Shown: positions 9,201 through 17,506 of the stretch, one piece after another
Position numbering within the stretch: the first letter of the stretch is position 1
How the letters are laid out: every line of letters starts with the position of its first letter
Assembly (NCBI RefSeq): GCF_000412995.1
Contig: NZ_KE332512.1
Location: 1,955,959 to 2,019,958 of the forward strand
From: Treponema vincentii F0403
GTDB lineage: Bacteria; Spirochaetota; Spirochaetia; Treponematales; Treponemataceae
DNA: 64,000 nt
Direction of reading: 5' to 3'
The notes under the pieces: model-generated
Told to the model about the DNA's origin: nothing
What the model saw: only the letters and a program-made list of their open reading frames with translations
Database searches by the model: none
Translations under genes and position numbers: made by a program

Positions 9201-9398
9201 GAACGCGCCAATCTTATTCAACAGGCGTGTAGTGTTGTGAGTGCGCAGCCCCCATATAATGATGCGGCGGTGTTTAAATTGCTGAGTTATTTACGCGATT
9301 TAAGTATTGCCCTGCCGGATCAAGAATTGGGAACAAGGGTGAGGCAGGAACTGGAACAATTGATGGCAAATATGTCTTCGGTTCTGCCTGATCTGTAA
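6246..9398 (+). CDS. Very large TPR-repeat protein
   Basis: About 1050 residues. The first half (about residues 1-490) is a long array of TPR units (AYDRLGNLYVLTGDTDKAI, YEEAIVYYNSALRINPAWGE and others). A disordered, acidic and Gly/Ser/Thr-rich centre follows. It includes two exact 18-base repeats at 8841-8876 encoding DTGKTS and a PSEE doublet. A helical C-terminal domain closes the protein (about residues 900-1050). There is no signal peptide, so it is probably a cytoplasmic scaffold. The ATG at 6246 has GAGG just upstream and avoids overlap with the previous gene; an in-frame start at 6204 would overlap that gene by 25 bases. No enzymatic domain is visible. Confidence 0.8.
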   Translation: MSESLDFIFERANSALITQDFEYAEQLLTNVLKKHPDILPHDKTKIESLLARIYGDEGDLERSLAAYLRLYEREPDNVDLMLSLGRIYRHLGRYDAALEILKKAEDIGGDTDEILYNIAKTYKRMGNYDEAADYFSRAIEVKPDHAHAYDRLGNLYVLTGDTDKAIEVYKQGLRVDPNHPYLNFHLAGLLRQEKRYEEAIVYYNSALRINPAWGEVLSGIAAAYLQLDKLDDALDTYRSLLRVTGENAPIYTELGYLFEKKRLLQEAEQYYYDALAIDFGFAPAALALTRLLENKQQYNEALPILLAAETAPVNADNHALRLKAIQMCMYAKDYAKAYEIFGRLDAEHSNSLSALKLRGQLYALTGESEQAEETFKQILKIAPAAIEFRQELAEQYLLAHKYEEAKEQLNLFLKQRPTDISALMALGRTEELLNNPQAAYQDYQKVLELKPDAIEARSALSRLFQKRGDTLEALKTASEILNMQSGFEIGEHEQDMAASLDLYEQAAERYIADPLLTKNLEQLKPDDSYLYISPTELNPEPDRSIPSLRDISQSERELPFEMLIEGTEEIKELPPEEDDDVSIGGMQLSGNAQSGTSGQPAFPRYDNSAPLSSATGSGGNFGMAGMSPAAGSTADSTPQTRNNLPVMQSGTAGSPAFSSPIEELYLNPENATNNAAIGIGGISQKNVEALHKRRDLLKDEAIQERLKILNTYGTTMGFLQDIISDIDKQLDENWYAQAVELLAERIAENLSRKVPLQMVSPQEAPHEVLTTDEPEMPDEDNGDMQSGADESIPSEEPVSIPSEEGVQVIETQEDAILAAGRNKEAEPAIDDFLGVEIINEDKPLADTETVSASPKSNDDDNTETGDTGKTSDTGKTGDTDDGELSFDDVEIEDEAEPRDSQEPFVLDQEQQNLLWCHAKHQVKDSSSLEQYLNTTDPEQLAQLFLYLRDLFAYLPQEELDIFLNSSERIQIYYIIARLSGELGLKERANLIQQACSVVSAQPPYNDAAVFKLLSYLRDLSIALPDQELGTRVRQELEQLMANMSSVLPDL

Positions 9399-9448
9399 TA
9401 AAAGTGAAAAAGAGGCCAAATAGGCGTCTGGGATTTTAGGAGAAAAAA

Positions 9449-10096
9449 ATGGAATTGAATAAGTATATCGACCATACCTTATTAAAACCGAATGCTGTAG
9501 AATCGGAAATTACCGCATTATGTAAAGAAGCGAAGGAATATCATTTTGCTTCGGTTTGCGTGAATCCTTGCAATGTCGCGCTGGTAAAAAAGGAACTTGC
9601 CGATTCCGATGTGATGACATGCAGTGTTATCGGTTTCCCGTTCGGGACACAAACCACCTCGGTAAAGTGTGCCGAAACGGAGCAAGCCATAAAGGACGGC
9701 GCCAATGAAATCGATATGGTGATCAATATCGGAAAATTACTGGAAGGTAATACCGAATATGTTGAAAAAGAAATTGCACGGCTCGCATCGATCTGTCATG
9801 CAAATAATGCACACTTAAAGGTCATCGTAGAAACCTGTTATTTGTCCGAAAAGGATATTGCAAATGTCTGCGCTGCAGTTGAACAGGCCGGAGCAGACTT
9901 TATTAAAACGTCTACCGGTTACGGCTCTCGCGGGGCATCGCTTGAAGATATTGCATTATTTAAAAAATACCTCAAAAAAGGTACAAAGATTAAGGCGTCG
10001 GGCGGTATCCGCACCCGCGAAGATGCGCTTAAATATATTGAAGCAGGTTGCTCACGAATAGGCACCAGTAGCGGTATTAAAATAATTAAGGGGTAG
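9449..10096 (+). CDS. deoC: Deoxyribose-phosphate aldolase
   Basis: A 215-residue class I aldolase that splits 2-deoxyribose 5-phosphate into glyceraldehyde 3-phosphate and acetaldehyde in deoxynucleoside catabolism. The Schiff-base lysine is K153 in [10 protein letters not shown]. The conserved acid lies in [10 protein letters not shown] (D89) and the second lysine in KASGGIRT. Length is normal for the short bacterial form. TAGGAG precedes the ATG. It works downstream of the pyrimidine-nucleoside phosphorylase at 55551-56882, which is not linked to it here. Confidence 0.95.
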   Translation: MELNKYIDHTLLKPNAVESEITALCKEAKEYHFASVCVNPCNVALVKKELADSDVMTCSVIGFPFGTQTTSVKCAETEQAIKDGANEIDMVINIGKLLEGNTEYVEKEIARLASICHANNAHLKVIVETCYLSEKDIANVCAAVEQAGADFIKTSTGYGSRGASLEDIALFKKYLKKGTKIKASGGIRTREDALKYIEAGCSRIGTSSGIKIIKG

Positions 10097-10202
10097 GTAC
10101 ACCGAAAATTAAAAGCAAGCGGGCTATTTAACACGTCGGTTGTTATATAGCTCCTGTATTTTCTCAACGGTGATTGCCGGATGACGTTACGGCACCTTCT
10201 AT

Positions 10203-10221
10203 TGTATAATCCCATTATACA
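10203..10221. promoter_or_regulatory. Palindrome TGTATAAT-CCC-ATTATACA, candidate operator/promoter
   Basis: An 8-bp perfect inverted repeat with a 3-base spacer lies in the 217-base gap between deoC and the adenosine deaminase-like gene, 93 bases before the latter. Each arm contains a TATAAT-like -10 sequence. It may be an operator over a promoter for the downstream gene. The rest of the gap holds nothing I can name. Confidence 0.35.
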
Positions 10222-10313
10222 GTGGGGCATTCAAGATTTACCGATATTTACCGATAATAAGGGTGTCGGAATATGCCTGACGTATATCAAAGAGGCACAA
10301 AAAGGGTTTTAGA

Positions 10314-11216
10314 ATGAAAGATATTGAGTATTTAAGATCTCGACCAAAATCGGATATGCATAATCATCTTAACTTGAGCATGAAGTATGAACGCTACAAG
10401 CATTGGGCAGGTGTGGCTATTCCGAATTTTCCCCGCAAAATGACAGGCCTCGACGAAATGCACGAAGTAATCGGCTCTTATACGCGCCCGCGCTGCAAAA
10501 CGGCAAAGGATGTAAAAGATCTCTTTGAAATGTCTATACAGGATGCAATTGCCGATAATGTTGTGTGGCTGGAAACCTCAATCGATATAAACTTTCTAAA
10601 ACATTACGATAACAACCTTGATAAGTTTTTGTCAGATATTTCTGAATTGGTAGCAAAATATAAAAAAGAGATTGAGATACGGCCTGAAGTCGGTATTCCG
10701 AAAACGCTTGACCGCGATTTTATCCGCACGTGGGTCTATCCTCTTTTTGAAAGCAAGGTCTTCAATAATGTCGATTTATATGGCCCTGAGGTTTTTGAAG
10801 GAATTGAAGATTTTGCCTATATCTTTAAATTGGCCGAAAAGCACAATATAAAAAAGAAAGCGCATGTCGGAGAATTTTCGGATGCACAATCCGTCCGTAA
10901 ATTTGTCGAACTTTTTGATTTGGATGAAGTGCAGCACGGGATCGGTGCGGCTTCCGATGATTCCGTACTGAAATTTTTAGCCGACAGAAAGATACGCTGT
11001 AATGTTTGCCCGATGAGCAATGTTATGCTGAGTGCGGTTCCGAGCCTAAAAGAGCATCCTATCAAAAAGATGATCGATGCGGGAATTCCGATAGGACTCG
11101 GCACCGATGATCTGTTGTTCTTCGGTAAAACAAACAGCGATCAGCTCTATGATATGCTGAAATGCGGGCTGATTACGGATGCCGACGCTGAAATGCTGAT
11201 GGCTGTCCGCGGCTAA
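10314..11216 (+). CDS. Adenosine deaminase-like metal-dependent hydrolase
   Basis: A 300-residue amidohydrolase of the adenosine/AMP deaminase group. Visible motifs are the N-terminal metal-binding HNHLN, HVGEFSD (histidine and catalytic glutamate), VQHGIGAA (catalytic histidine region) and GLGTDD (metal aspartates). [10 protein letters not shown] matches the family's CPxSN segment. It probably deaminates adenosine or a related aminopurine in purine salvage; the exact substrate cannot be read from sequence. It is slightly shorter than typical adenosine deaminases (about 330 residues). It follows deoC in the same direction but after a 217-base gap with its own candidate promoter. Confidence 0.8.
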   Translation: MKDIEYLRSRPKSDMHNHLNLSMKYERYKHWAGVAIPNFPRKMTGLDEMHEVIGSYTRPRCKTAKDVKDLFEMSIQDAIADNVVWLETSIDINFLKHYDNNLDKFLSDISELVAKYKKEIEIRPEVGIPKTLDRDFIRTWVYPLFESKVFNNVDLYGPEVFEGIEDFAYIFKLAEKHNIKKKAHVGEFSDAQSVRKFVELFDLDEVQHGIGAASDDSVLKFLADRKIRCNVCPMSNVMLSAVPSLKEHPIKKMIDAGIPIGLGTDDLLFFGKTNSDQLYDMLKCGLITDADAEMLMAVRG

Positions 11217-11300
11217 ACGGTACACTCCTGTATTCCTCTATGTCGAATATTGATTTCACCGTACCGGATACCGCTGCCGTTAAAAGTATGGCGGTGTTTT

Positions 11301-13220
11301 TCATTTAATTGCAACCATCAACACCATTATATCGGAAGGCCGGATTCCGGGGATTCTGCTTGCTTGTCCGATCGTCGCGGGCATCACCTTTTTTAATCGC
11401 GCTAGCGATTCCGTCGAAAGCCCTGAAACGGCATCGTAGTTAAAGTTTGCCGGTATGCGGCTTGTTTCCATCTTCTTCATTTTATCGATTCGTTTATCCT
11501 GCGCAATGATGTAATGCTCATAGCGGATTTCGAGTTCCGCCGCGGTCTTAATGGCATCGGAATACCGGGTGCTTTCGGGATCGCAGCGGCAAATCAGCTC
11601 AAGCGAAATGAGTGGATCGTGCAGCGCATCGGCGAAGGACTTACCGAGATGACACTGCAGCGCCGGTTCCGCTTCTGCGAGGCTGCCGGTGATTTTCCGC
11701 TCCCGCCAGTGTTTGATAAGTTCGCCGCGCTGCGCCAGTTTTTCCTGCAAGCGGGTAAAAGAGCTCTGTTTTTGCAAGCCGATGCGGAATGCCCGCTCGG
11801 TGAGCCGCTCGTCGGCGGTATCGTGCCGGAGCTTGAGCCGGTATTCGGCGCGGGCGGTGAACATCCGGTACGGTTCGTCAACCCCCTGCGTGATAAGGTC
11901 GTCTATCATAACGCCGATGTAGGCTTCGTCGCGACGGAGCGTGAACGGCTCGTAGGCTGCCGGCCGTGTGCCGGGTTGCGGCTGTGTGCTGCAGGCACGG
12001 GAGTACAGCGCCGCGTTAATGCCGGCGATGAGCCCTTGTCCGCCCGCTTCTTCATAGCCGGACGTTCCATTGATCTGCCCCGCGGTAAAAAGCCCCGCTA
12101 TCCGGCGGGTTTGTAAATCCGGCCCAAGCTGGAGTGGAGAGATTACCGCGTAGTCGACTGCATAAGCGGGGCGGGTAATTACGGCGTCGGCAAAACCGGT
12201 GAGGGTACGGAGCATTTGATCCTGCACATCCTCAGGCAGCGAAGACGAAAAGCCGTTGATGTAAAGCTCATCGCTCATCAACCCCTCCGGTTCGATATAC
12301 AGCTGATGTCGCGTGCGTTCGGGGAATTTCCGTACCTTATCTTCGATGGAGGGACAGTAGCGCGCGCCCGTCGCGTGGATTTTTCCCGAAAAAAGCGGCG
12401 AGCGGTGGAAGTTTTGCCTGATAACCTCGTGGGTATGCTCGTTCGTGTAGCAGACGTAGCACACCGCCGACGGGCGGAATATTTCCGCCGTGTCGAATGA
12501 GAACGGGCGCATCACCGCGTCCGCCTCCTGTATTTCCAGCACGGAGAGGTCGACGGATTTCCGCAGCACACGACAGGGAGTGCCGGTTTTGAGCCTGCCC
12601 ATCGTGAAGCCCTTGCGTGCAAGGGCTGTGCCGAGCCCTATTGCCGCTTTTTCGCCGAGGCGGCCTTCTTCAGCTTCAAATTCGCCGATGTATATTTTCC
12701 CTTCCATAAAAGTTCCGGTGGTGAGCACCACAGCCCGTGCGGAAATCGTCCTGCCGCGCGCCGTCAACACGGCTTGTACGCTGCCGTTTTCCACAACTCC
12801 GCTTTCCGCAGTTTGCGAAGAAATCACATCGACAACCGTATCCTGATAAATATGGAGATTTTTTTCTTTTTCGAGGGTATACTGCGCTGTCTGCGCATAT
12901 AAGAATTTATCCGCTTGAATGCGGGGAGATTGCACTGCCGGCCCGCGGCTTTTGTTGAGCAGGCGGTACTGAATCATGCAGGCATCGGCGAGTTTTCCCA
13001 TTTCGCCGCCGAGAGCATCTATTTCCCGTACGATATTGCCCTTGGAAACACCCCCAATCGAGGGATTACAGGACATTCTGCCGATGGTGTCAACCGTTTG
13101 TGTAATAAGAAGGGTGTGTGCCCCCAGCCGTGCGGCGGCGAGCGAGGCTTCGATGCCCGCGTGCCCCCCGCCTACGACAATCACGTCATAATCCGAATAA
13201 CGAAAATTCATAGCGGACAT
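11301..13220 (-). CDS. mnmG: tRNA uridine-34 carboxymethylaminomethyl-modification enzyme MnmG
   Basis: A 639-residue FAD protein that, with MnmE, modifies the wobble uridine of several tRNAs. The FAD-binding VVGGGHAGIEAS lies near the N-terminus. The family signatures SCNPSIGG and, later, LFTAGQINGTSGYEEAGGQG are both present, followed by the C-terminal helical domain (LSTESLARLKKVMPATIGQA, RIPGIRPSDI). Length is normal. The start is at 13220 or three codons in, at 13211; neither has a clear ribosome site. It runs towards the add-like gene, and its 5' end faces the thioesterase gene. Confidence 0.97.
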   Translation of the reverse strand: MSAMNFRYSDYDVIVVGGGHAGIEASLAAARLGAHTLLITQTVDTIGRMSCNPSIGGVSKGNIVREIDALGGEMGKLADACMIQYRLLNKSRGPAVQSPRIQADKFLYAQTAQYTLEKEKNLHIYQDTVVDVISSQTAESGVVENGSVQAVLTARGRTISARAVVLTTGTFMEGKIYIGEFEAEEGRLGEKAAIGLGTALARKGFTMGRLKTGTPCRVLRKSVDLSVLEIQEADAVMRPFSFDTAEIFRPSAVCYVCYTNEHTHEVIRQNFHRSPLFSGKIHATGARYCPSIEDKVRKFPERTRHQLYIEPEGLMSDELYINGFSSSLPEDVQDQMLRTLTGFADAVITRPAYAVDYAVISPLQLGPDLQTRRIAGLFTAGQINGTSGYEEAGGQGLIAGINAALYSRACSTQPQPGTRPAAYEPFTLRRDEAYIGVMIDDLITQGVDEPYRMFTARAEYRLKLRHDTADERLTERAFRIGLQKQSSFTRLQEKLAQRGELIKHWRERKITGSLAEAEPALQCHLGKSFADALHDPLISLELICRCDPESTRYSDAIKTAAELEIRYEHYIIAQDKRIDKMKKMETSRIPANFNYDAVSGLSTESLARLKKVMPATIGQASRIPGIRPSDIMVLMVAIK

Positions 13221-13316
13221 TATACCGAAAAGGGGGCGGTTTGTCTGGCATATATTTAGATTTTCGGCTATAACTATGTAAAATGCAAGACAATTGCATC
13301 AATAAGGAAGATAATT

Positions 13317-13709
13317 ATGGAAGTTGGAATTAAAGGAGATTGTTCTTTTGTCGTTACAAAAGAGATGCTCGCAACTGCGGTAGGCAGCGGAACGGTGGAG
13401 GTATTTGCAACACCGACTATGATTGCCCGAATGGAAGATACGGCAACGCGCAGCGTGATGTCGTATTTGGATGAAGGAAAGGCTACGGTCGGCATTCATG
13501 TCGATGTACGGCACTTGGATGCAACCCCCGAAGGGATGAAGGTTTTTATTCATACCGAATTGGTAGAAATCAACGCGAATGGGAAATTTCTTACATTTAC
13601 GGTTGAGGCGCGCGATGAGCACGGTGTGATCGGCAGCGGTATCCATGAACGAGCAATTATCGACGTCGGTCGCTTTATGGAAAAAGTAAATAAAAAGAAA
13701 AACGCGTAA
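13317..13709 (+). CDS. FlK-like hotdog-fold thioesterase
   Basis: A 130-residue single hotdog domain of the fluoroacetyl-CoA thioesterase-like group. The family residues are in ATPTMIARMEDTA (threonine and glutamate) and GIHVDVRHLDATPEG (histidine). It probably hydrolyses short acyl-CoA thioesters; the natural substrate is unknown, and fluoroacetyl-CoA itself is unlikely. AAGGAAG precedes the ATG. It ends 6 bases before ruvB, so the two are probably on one transcript. Confidence 0.85.
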   Translation: MEVGIKGDCSFVVTKEMLATAVGSGTVEVFATPTMIARMEDTATRSVMSYLDEGKATVGIHVDVRHLDATPEGMKVFIHTELVEINANGKFLTFTVEARDEHGVIGSGIHERAIIDVGRFMEKVNKKKNA

Positions 13710-13715
13710 AGCGAA

Positions 13716-14768
13716 ATGTATCAAGATAACGAAATAGACGAATTCGGCATTGTGCGCGGGGAAAGGCACGCGGGAGACGAAAAAGACCGCGCGCTTCGCC
13801 CGCAGCTCTTGCGGGATTTTCAGGGGCAGCAAAATATCAAAGAAAACTTGTCGGTTTTTATCCAAGCGGCGCGGAGTAGGGGAGAAAGCCTCGATCACCT
13901 CTTTTTGATTGGGCCTCCGGGGCTGGGAAAGACAACCCTCGCGCAAATTACCGCGCAAGAGCTCGGTGTCGAGTGTAAGATTACCGGAGCCCCTGCCCTC
14001 GATAAGCCTAAGGACTTGGCCGGTATTTTGACGACGCTTTCCGAACGGAGCGTATTCTTTATCGACGAAATTCACCGGTTAAAACCCGCTATCGAAGAGA
14101 TGCTCTATATCGCTATGGAAGATTACGAGCTTGACTGGATTATCGGGCAGGGGCCGGGAGCGCGTACTGTCCGTATTCCGCTGCCGCCGTTTACGCTGAT
14201 CGGTGCAACTACCCGCGCGGGAATGGTGTCCAGTCCGCTTATCAGCCGGTTCGGTATTGTGCAGCGTTTTGAATTTTACAGCGACGAAGAGCTTGCGTCG
14301 ATTATCATGCGTTCCGCCGATATTCTTAAAATCAATATTGAAAAAAAGGCGGCCATTGCGCTTGCCCGCTGCTCCCGCGGAACGCCGCGTGTGGCCAACC
14401 GGCTGCTTAGGCGGATGCGGGATTTTGCGTTTATCGAAGGCAGCGATACCGTCCGCGAAGTAACCGTCGCGCAGGGGCTGGAAAGGCTGCATATCGACCG
14501 GCTCGGTTTGGAAAATTATGACCGGCAGATACTCCGTTCCATTATCGAAAACTACGGAGGGGGGCCGGTCGGCGCGGAAACGCTTGCGATTTCCATCGGG
14601 GAATCGCAGGATACGCTGGAAGACTACTACGAACCCTACCTTATTCAAACGGGACTGCTGCAGCGTACCCCGCGCGGGCGTATGGTTACGGAAAAAGCAT
14701 ACGCCCATCTCGGTCTTAAAATTCCGGCGGCTGCAGCGCAGACAGGCAGCCTCTTTGAACAAGAGTAA
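13716..14768 (+). CDS. ruvB: Holliday junction branch-migration helicase RuvB
   Basis: A 350-residue AAA+ ATPase that drives branch migration with RuvA. It has Walker [10 protein letters not shown], Walker B FIDEIHR, sensor 1 [13 protein letters not shown] with the arginine-finger region [12 protein letters not shown], and the C-terminal winged helix with [11 protein letters not shown] and [12 protein letters not shown]. Length and domain order are normal. ruvA and ruvC are not in the window. It converges on the chemoreceptor gene with a short gap. Confidence 0.97.
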   Translation: MYQDNEIDEFGIVRGERHAGDEKDRALRPQLLRDFQGQQNIKENLSVFIQAARSRGESLDHLFLIGPPGLGKTTLAQITAQELGVECKITGAPALDKPKDLAGILTTLSERSVFFIDEIHRLKPAIEEMLYIAMEDYELDWIIGQGPGARTVRIPLPPFTLIGATTRAGMVSSPLISRFGIVQRFEFYSDEELASIIMRSADILKINIEKKAAIALARCSRGTPRVANRLLRRMRDFAFIEGSDTVREVTVAQGLERLHIDRLGLENYDRQILRSIIENYGGGPVGAETLAISIGESQDTLEDYYEPYLIQTGLLQRTPRGRMVTEKAYAHLGLKIPAAAAQTGSLFEQE

Positions 14769-14806
14769 GAAGCGCCGCCGCCCGCCGCAGATACTGTAGT
14801 AGAGCT

Positions 14807-16915
14807 CTATACCTTAAACGTTCCTACTTCTTTTGCCAAATTCTCGATGCTCTGTTTATTTTGCTGACTAATTCCGTTTACTTCTTGAATTGCATTGTTG
14901 ATTTCTTCTGCGCCGGAAGCCATTTCGTTCATACTGTCGGTAATGACTCGGGTAAGATTGTCCAACTTGTACATTTCTTCCGCGACGCCTTCTCCGCCTT
15001 TCAGCATTTCTTCCGAACCGGCTTGTACTTCCGTCGTTACCGAATTGATGTTCTTAATAGCGGTAAGTATTTCTTTACTGCCGTTTTCTTGCTCTTTCAT
15101 CGCTGCGGTTAACGTGTCGCTCATTGTTTTTACCTGTTCGGCAAGGTTGAATATTGCGTTAAATTTTCCTTCCACTGTTTTAGAGGACGATGAAAGCGTT
15201 TCGATTTCGGTGCTTAGCATTTTTAAGGTTGTAGTAATGTTTTTCCCCTGCATTGCAGAATCCTCTGCAAGCTTGCGGATTTCATCGGCAACTACGGCAA
15301 AGCCTTTTCCTGCTTCCCCCGCATGGGCTGCTTCTATTGCGGCATTCATCGCTAACAGGTTTGTTTGCGAAGCAATGTGCTGAATAACACTCGACGCTTC
15401 CATAAGCGAGCCCGACTCTTCCGCAATCTTTTGGGTTACGGCATTTGAAGTTACCAACGTCGTTTTGCCGTCGTTCGTCGCCGATGTTAAATCTTTTATA
15501 ACTACATCGGTCTTTCTGAGTGTTTGTCCGATAGAAGCAATATTTGCAACCATCTGCTCAACAGAAGCGGAGGATTGCGCAACGCTTGCCACCTGTGTTT
15601 CAATGCTGGAATTCAGCTGTTTAATGGTACGGACAATTTCTTCAATAGTGGAGGCGGTTTCGGTAACACTCGCCGCTTGTGTCAGCGCTTGCTGTTTTAG
15701 TCCGTCGATGTTTGCGCTGATTTGATTAACGGCGCTTGCCGTTTCGGTCATATTGGCGGCAAGCTCATTGCCGGTGGCTTTCATGCTCGTGCTGTTTTCT
15801 CCGACGGTTTTGATTGCCATGCCGATCTTTTCAATGGTTTTGTTAAAATATTCGGACATATCGGTAATTTCGTCGTTTCCGTCTATCGGTAAGCGTACTG
15901 TTAGGTCGCCTTCGCCTTGGGCAATATTTTGCAGCGCCGACACAACTTTGCCGATCGGCTTTATAATATTGCGTGCAATGAAATACACGATAATCAACGC
16001 TCCAATAAGGCTGAGCGTCGCTATAATGCCCATGATCATTTGCAGCCTATCCAATGTTCCCATAAATTCTTCTACCGGCGCTCTGATAATGACCGACCAA
16101 CCTGATAGGCCGATGGGTGAAGCACTGGCAATATAGCGGACGCCCTTATAGGTGTAATATCCGATTTTGTTTTGGTCATCATCTAAAACATGCTGCATAA
16201 ATGCCGCCACCGTGTCATATTCGCTGTTTTGTTTAGCTTCCTCGATGGCGTTGAATTGTTCTTGAACTAAAGAAATATCTTTATCTGCAATTATAGTACC
16301 GGTTTTTCCGATAATATAGCAGTGTCCCGTTTGACCGATGACTATATCACCGATTTGTTCCGATAAAAACTCAGCCGGTACGGTTGCACACAATACGCTG
16401 GTAACCTCTTGGTTATCACCTCTAATAGGCACGGCAAAAATAATCTGGAGTGTGTTGAGTTGGCGGGCAATTCGAGGTTCCGCAATGAAATTGGAGCCTT
16501 TTGCCGCCGCTAAAAACCAATCTCTGTCGCCGAGATAAACTTCGTTACCGTCGGTATCGTAGCTATTCCCCTGTAGGCTGCATACGGCGAAAGTTTTTAT
16601 CGTCCCATTATTTTTTGCTTCGGTGACGAGCATTTGGGCTTTTTGCCGGAAAGAAAGCGTATTGTCCCTCAAAGAAGGCATACGGGAGACGCCTTCGATA
16701 AATTGAAAGAGTGCTATTATTTTTCCATCGATGATGACGGCGACATCAGCTGCTTTGTCGGTTAGATGGGCTTCAATTTTTTCCGAAACCGCTTTACGCG
16801 CCGTATAAATTGCGAGAACCCCTTCGATAGTTAATGCAACAGCGATTAAAAGTCCGAAAATAAGGACGAGCTTTCTTCTGAGCGAGAACCGTTTGTTTAC
16901 TTTTGATGCACACAT
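14807..16915 (-). CDS. Methyl-accepting chemotaxis protein with dCache-like sensor
   Basis: About 702 residues. Order: first membrane helix (about 15-37), a periplasmic sensor of roughly 270 residues with Cache-type segments ([15 protein letters not shown] near its end), a second membrane helix, HAMP ([20 protein letters not shown]), and a cytoplasmic signalling hairpin whose tip is [20 protein letters not shown]. It should sense a small molecule and control CheA. ATG 16915 is preferred because AAGGATT lies just upstream; an in-frame ATG at 16972 has no ribosome site. It is monocistronic. The ligand is unknown. Confidence 0.92.
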   Translation of the reverse strand: MCASKVNKRFSLRRKLVLIFGLLIAVALTIEGVLAIYTARKAVSEKIEAHLTDKAADVAVIIDGKIIALFQFIEGVSRMPSLRDNTLSFRQKAQMLVTEAKNNGTIKTFAVCSLQGNSYDTDGNEVYLGDRDWFLAAAKGSNFIAEPRIARQLNTLQIIFAVPIRGDNQEVTSVLCATVPAEFLSEQIGDIVIGQTGHCYIIGKTGTIIADKDISLVQEQFNAIEEAKQNSEYDTVAAFMQHVLDDDQNKIGYYTYKGVRYIASASPIGLSGWSVIIRAPVEEFMGTLDRLQMIMGIIATLSLIGALIIVYFIARNIIKPIGKVVSALQNIAQGEGDLTVRLPIDGNDEITDMSEYFNKTIEKIGMAIKTVGENSTSMKATGNELAANMTETASAVNQISANIDGLKQQALTQAASVTETASTIEEIVRTIKQLNSSIETQVASVAQSSASVEQMVANIASIGQTLRKTDVVIKDLTSATNDGKTTLVTSNAVTQKIAEESGSLMEASSVIQHIASQTNLLAMNAAIEAAHAGEAGKGFAVVADEIRKLAEDSAMQGKNITTTLKMLSTEIETLSSSSKTVEGKFNAIFNLAEQVKTMSDTLTAAMKEQENGSKEILTAIKNINSVTTEVQAGSEEMLKGGEGVAEEMYKLDNLTRVITDSMNEMASGAEEINNAIQEVNGISQQNKQSIENLAKEVGTFKV

Positions 16916-17270
16916 ACACAATCCTTTTCTTTTCTTGCATGGTATCGCCTTTTTGAACAAAGTATCGAGCATCGCTAAAAAACAAACGTTTTTAGAGGTT
17001 CTCTATAATTTTTTTCGATTGCTCAACGGCGCCACACTTTTAGAGTTTTGTGCTTTTCAGCACTATATACGATAGACCTTTTATACGATGGTGTCTAGCG
17101 GATTGCAAAATTAACCTTATCCTCTTTTTTCGGCAAATCGAATATCGCCGTCGACTTTGATGGATTTTTTATGCTATTATTGCTGCAGTATATTCCGGCA
17201 GGGGGGCTTGAAAGTTGGGTACGTTTTCGGCATCCATCCCCGCATGGAGCATGGATCAGGAGCACAGCGT
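16916..17270. other. Intergenic region between divergent mcp and xseB
   Basis: These 355 bases hold the promoters of the chemoreceptor (minus) and xseB-mutL (plus). I see no convincing gene in them. A short TTTTTAGAGGTTCTC motif at about 16990-17004 resembles motifs at 3650-3690 and 42670-42710. No sigma-28 type promoter could be fitted with confidence. Confidence 0.4.
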
Positions 17271-17504
17271 ATGAAAAAGTTTGAAGAGCGGCTAGCCCGT
17301 CTTGAAGAAATCAGCGAAAAGATCAAAAGTGCGGATCTTCCGTTGGAAGAGGCGCTTGCCGCTTTTGAAGAAGGTATTAAGCTCGCCAAAACATTGGAAA
17401 AAGACATTGATAAAATAGAAAGCAAGGTACAGATTTTGATGAATCAGCCGGTGCAGCCGCAGGATAAGCCTGAACTGGAACTCTTTTCCACTGATGACAT
17501 ATAG
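17271..17504 (+). CDS. xseB: Exodeoxyribonuclease VII small subunit
   Basis: Seventy-seven residues: FEERLARLEEISEKIKS, then LPLEEALAAFEEGIKLAK, then a coiled C-terminal helix. This is the standard XseB helical hairpin that binds several copies to XseA to form exonuclease VII. ATG 17271 is chosen because AGGAG lies 8 bases upstream and the family usually begins at this point; the frame is open further upstream. xseA is not adjacent. The next gene, mutL, begins two bases after the stop, so both belong to one repair transcript. Confidence 0.92.
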   Translation: MKKFEERLARLEEISEKIKSADLPLEEALAAFEEGIKLAKTLEKDIDKIESKVQILMNQPVQPQDKPELELFSTDDI

Positions 17505-17506
17505 CA

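Noticed and set aside
10097-10200. Remnant of a protein gene on the minus strand after deoC
   Set aside because: A short frame reads ITVEKIQELYNNRRVK before a stop, but there is too little sequence to assign a family or prove it was coding.
11514-12116. Long plus-strand open frame inside mnmG
   Set aside because: It is the antisense shadow of a highly conserved gene and has no recognisable domain.
16916-17100. Sigma-28 type promoter for the chemoreceptor
   Set aside because: A TAAA element followed after 15 bases by GCGATGCT can be fitted near 17000, but the second box deviates too much from GCCGATAA to be claimed.
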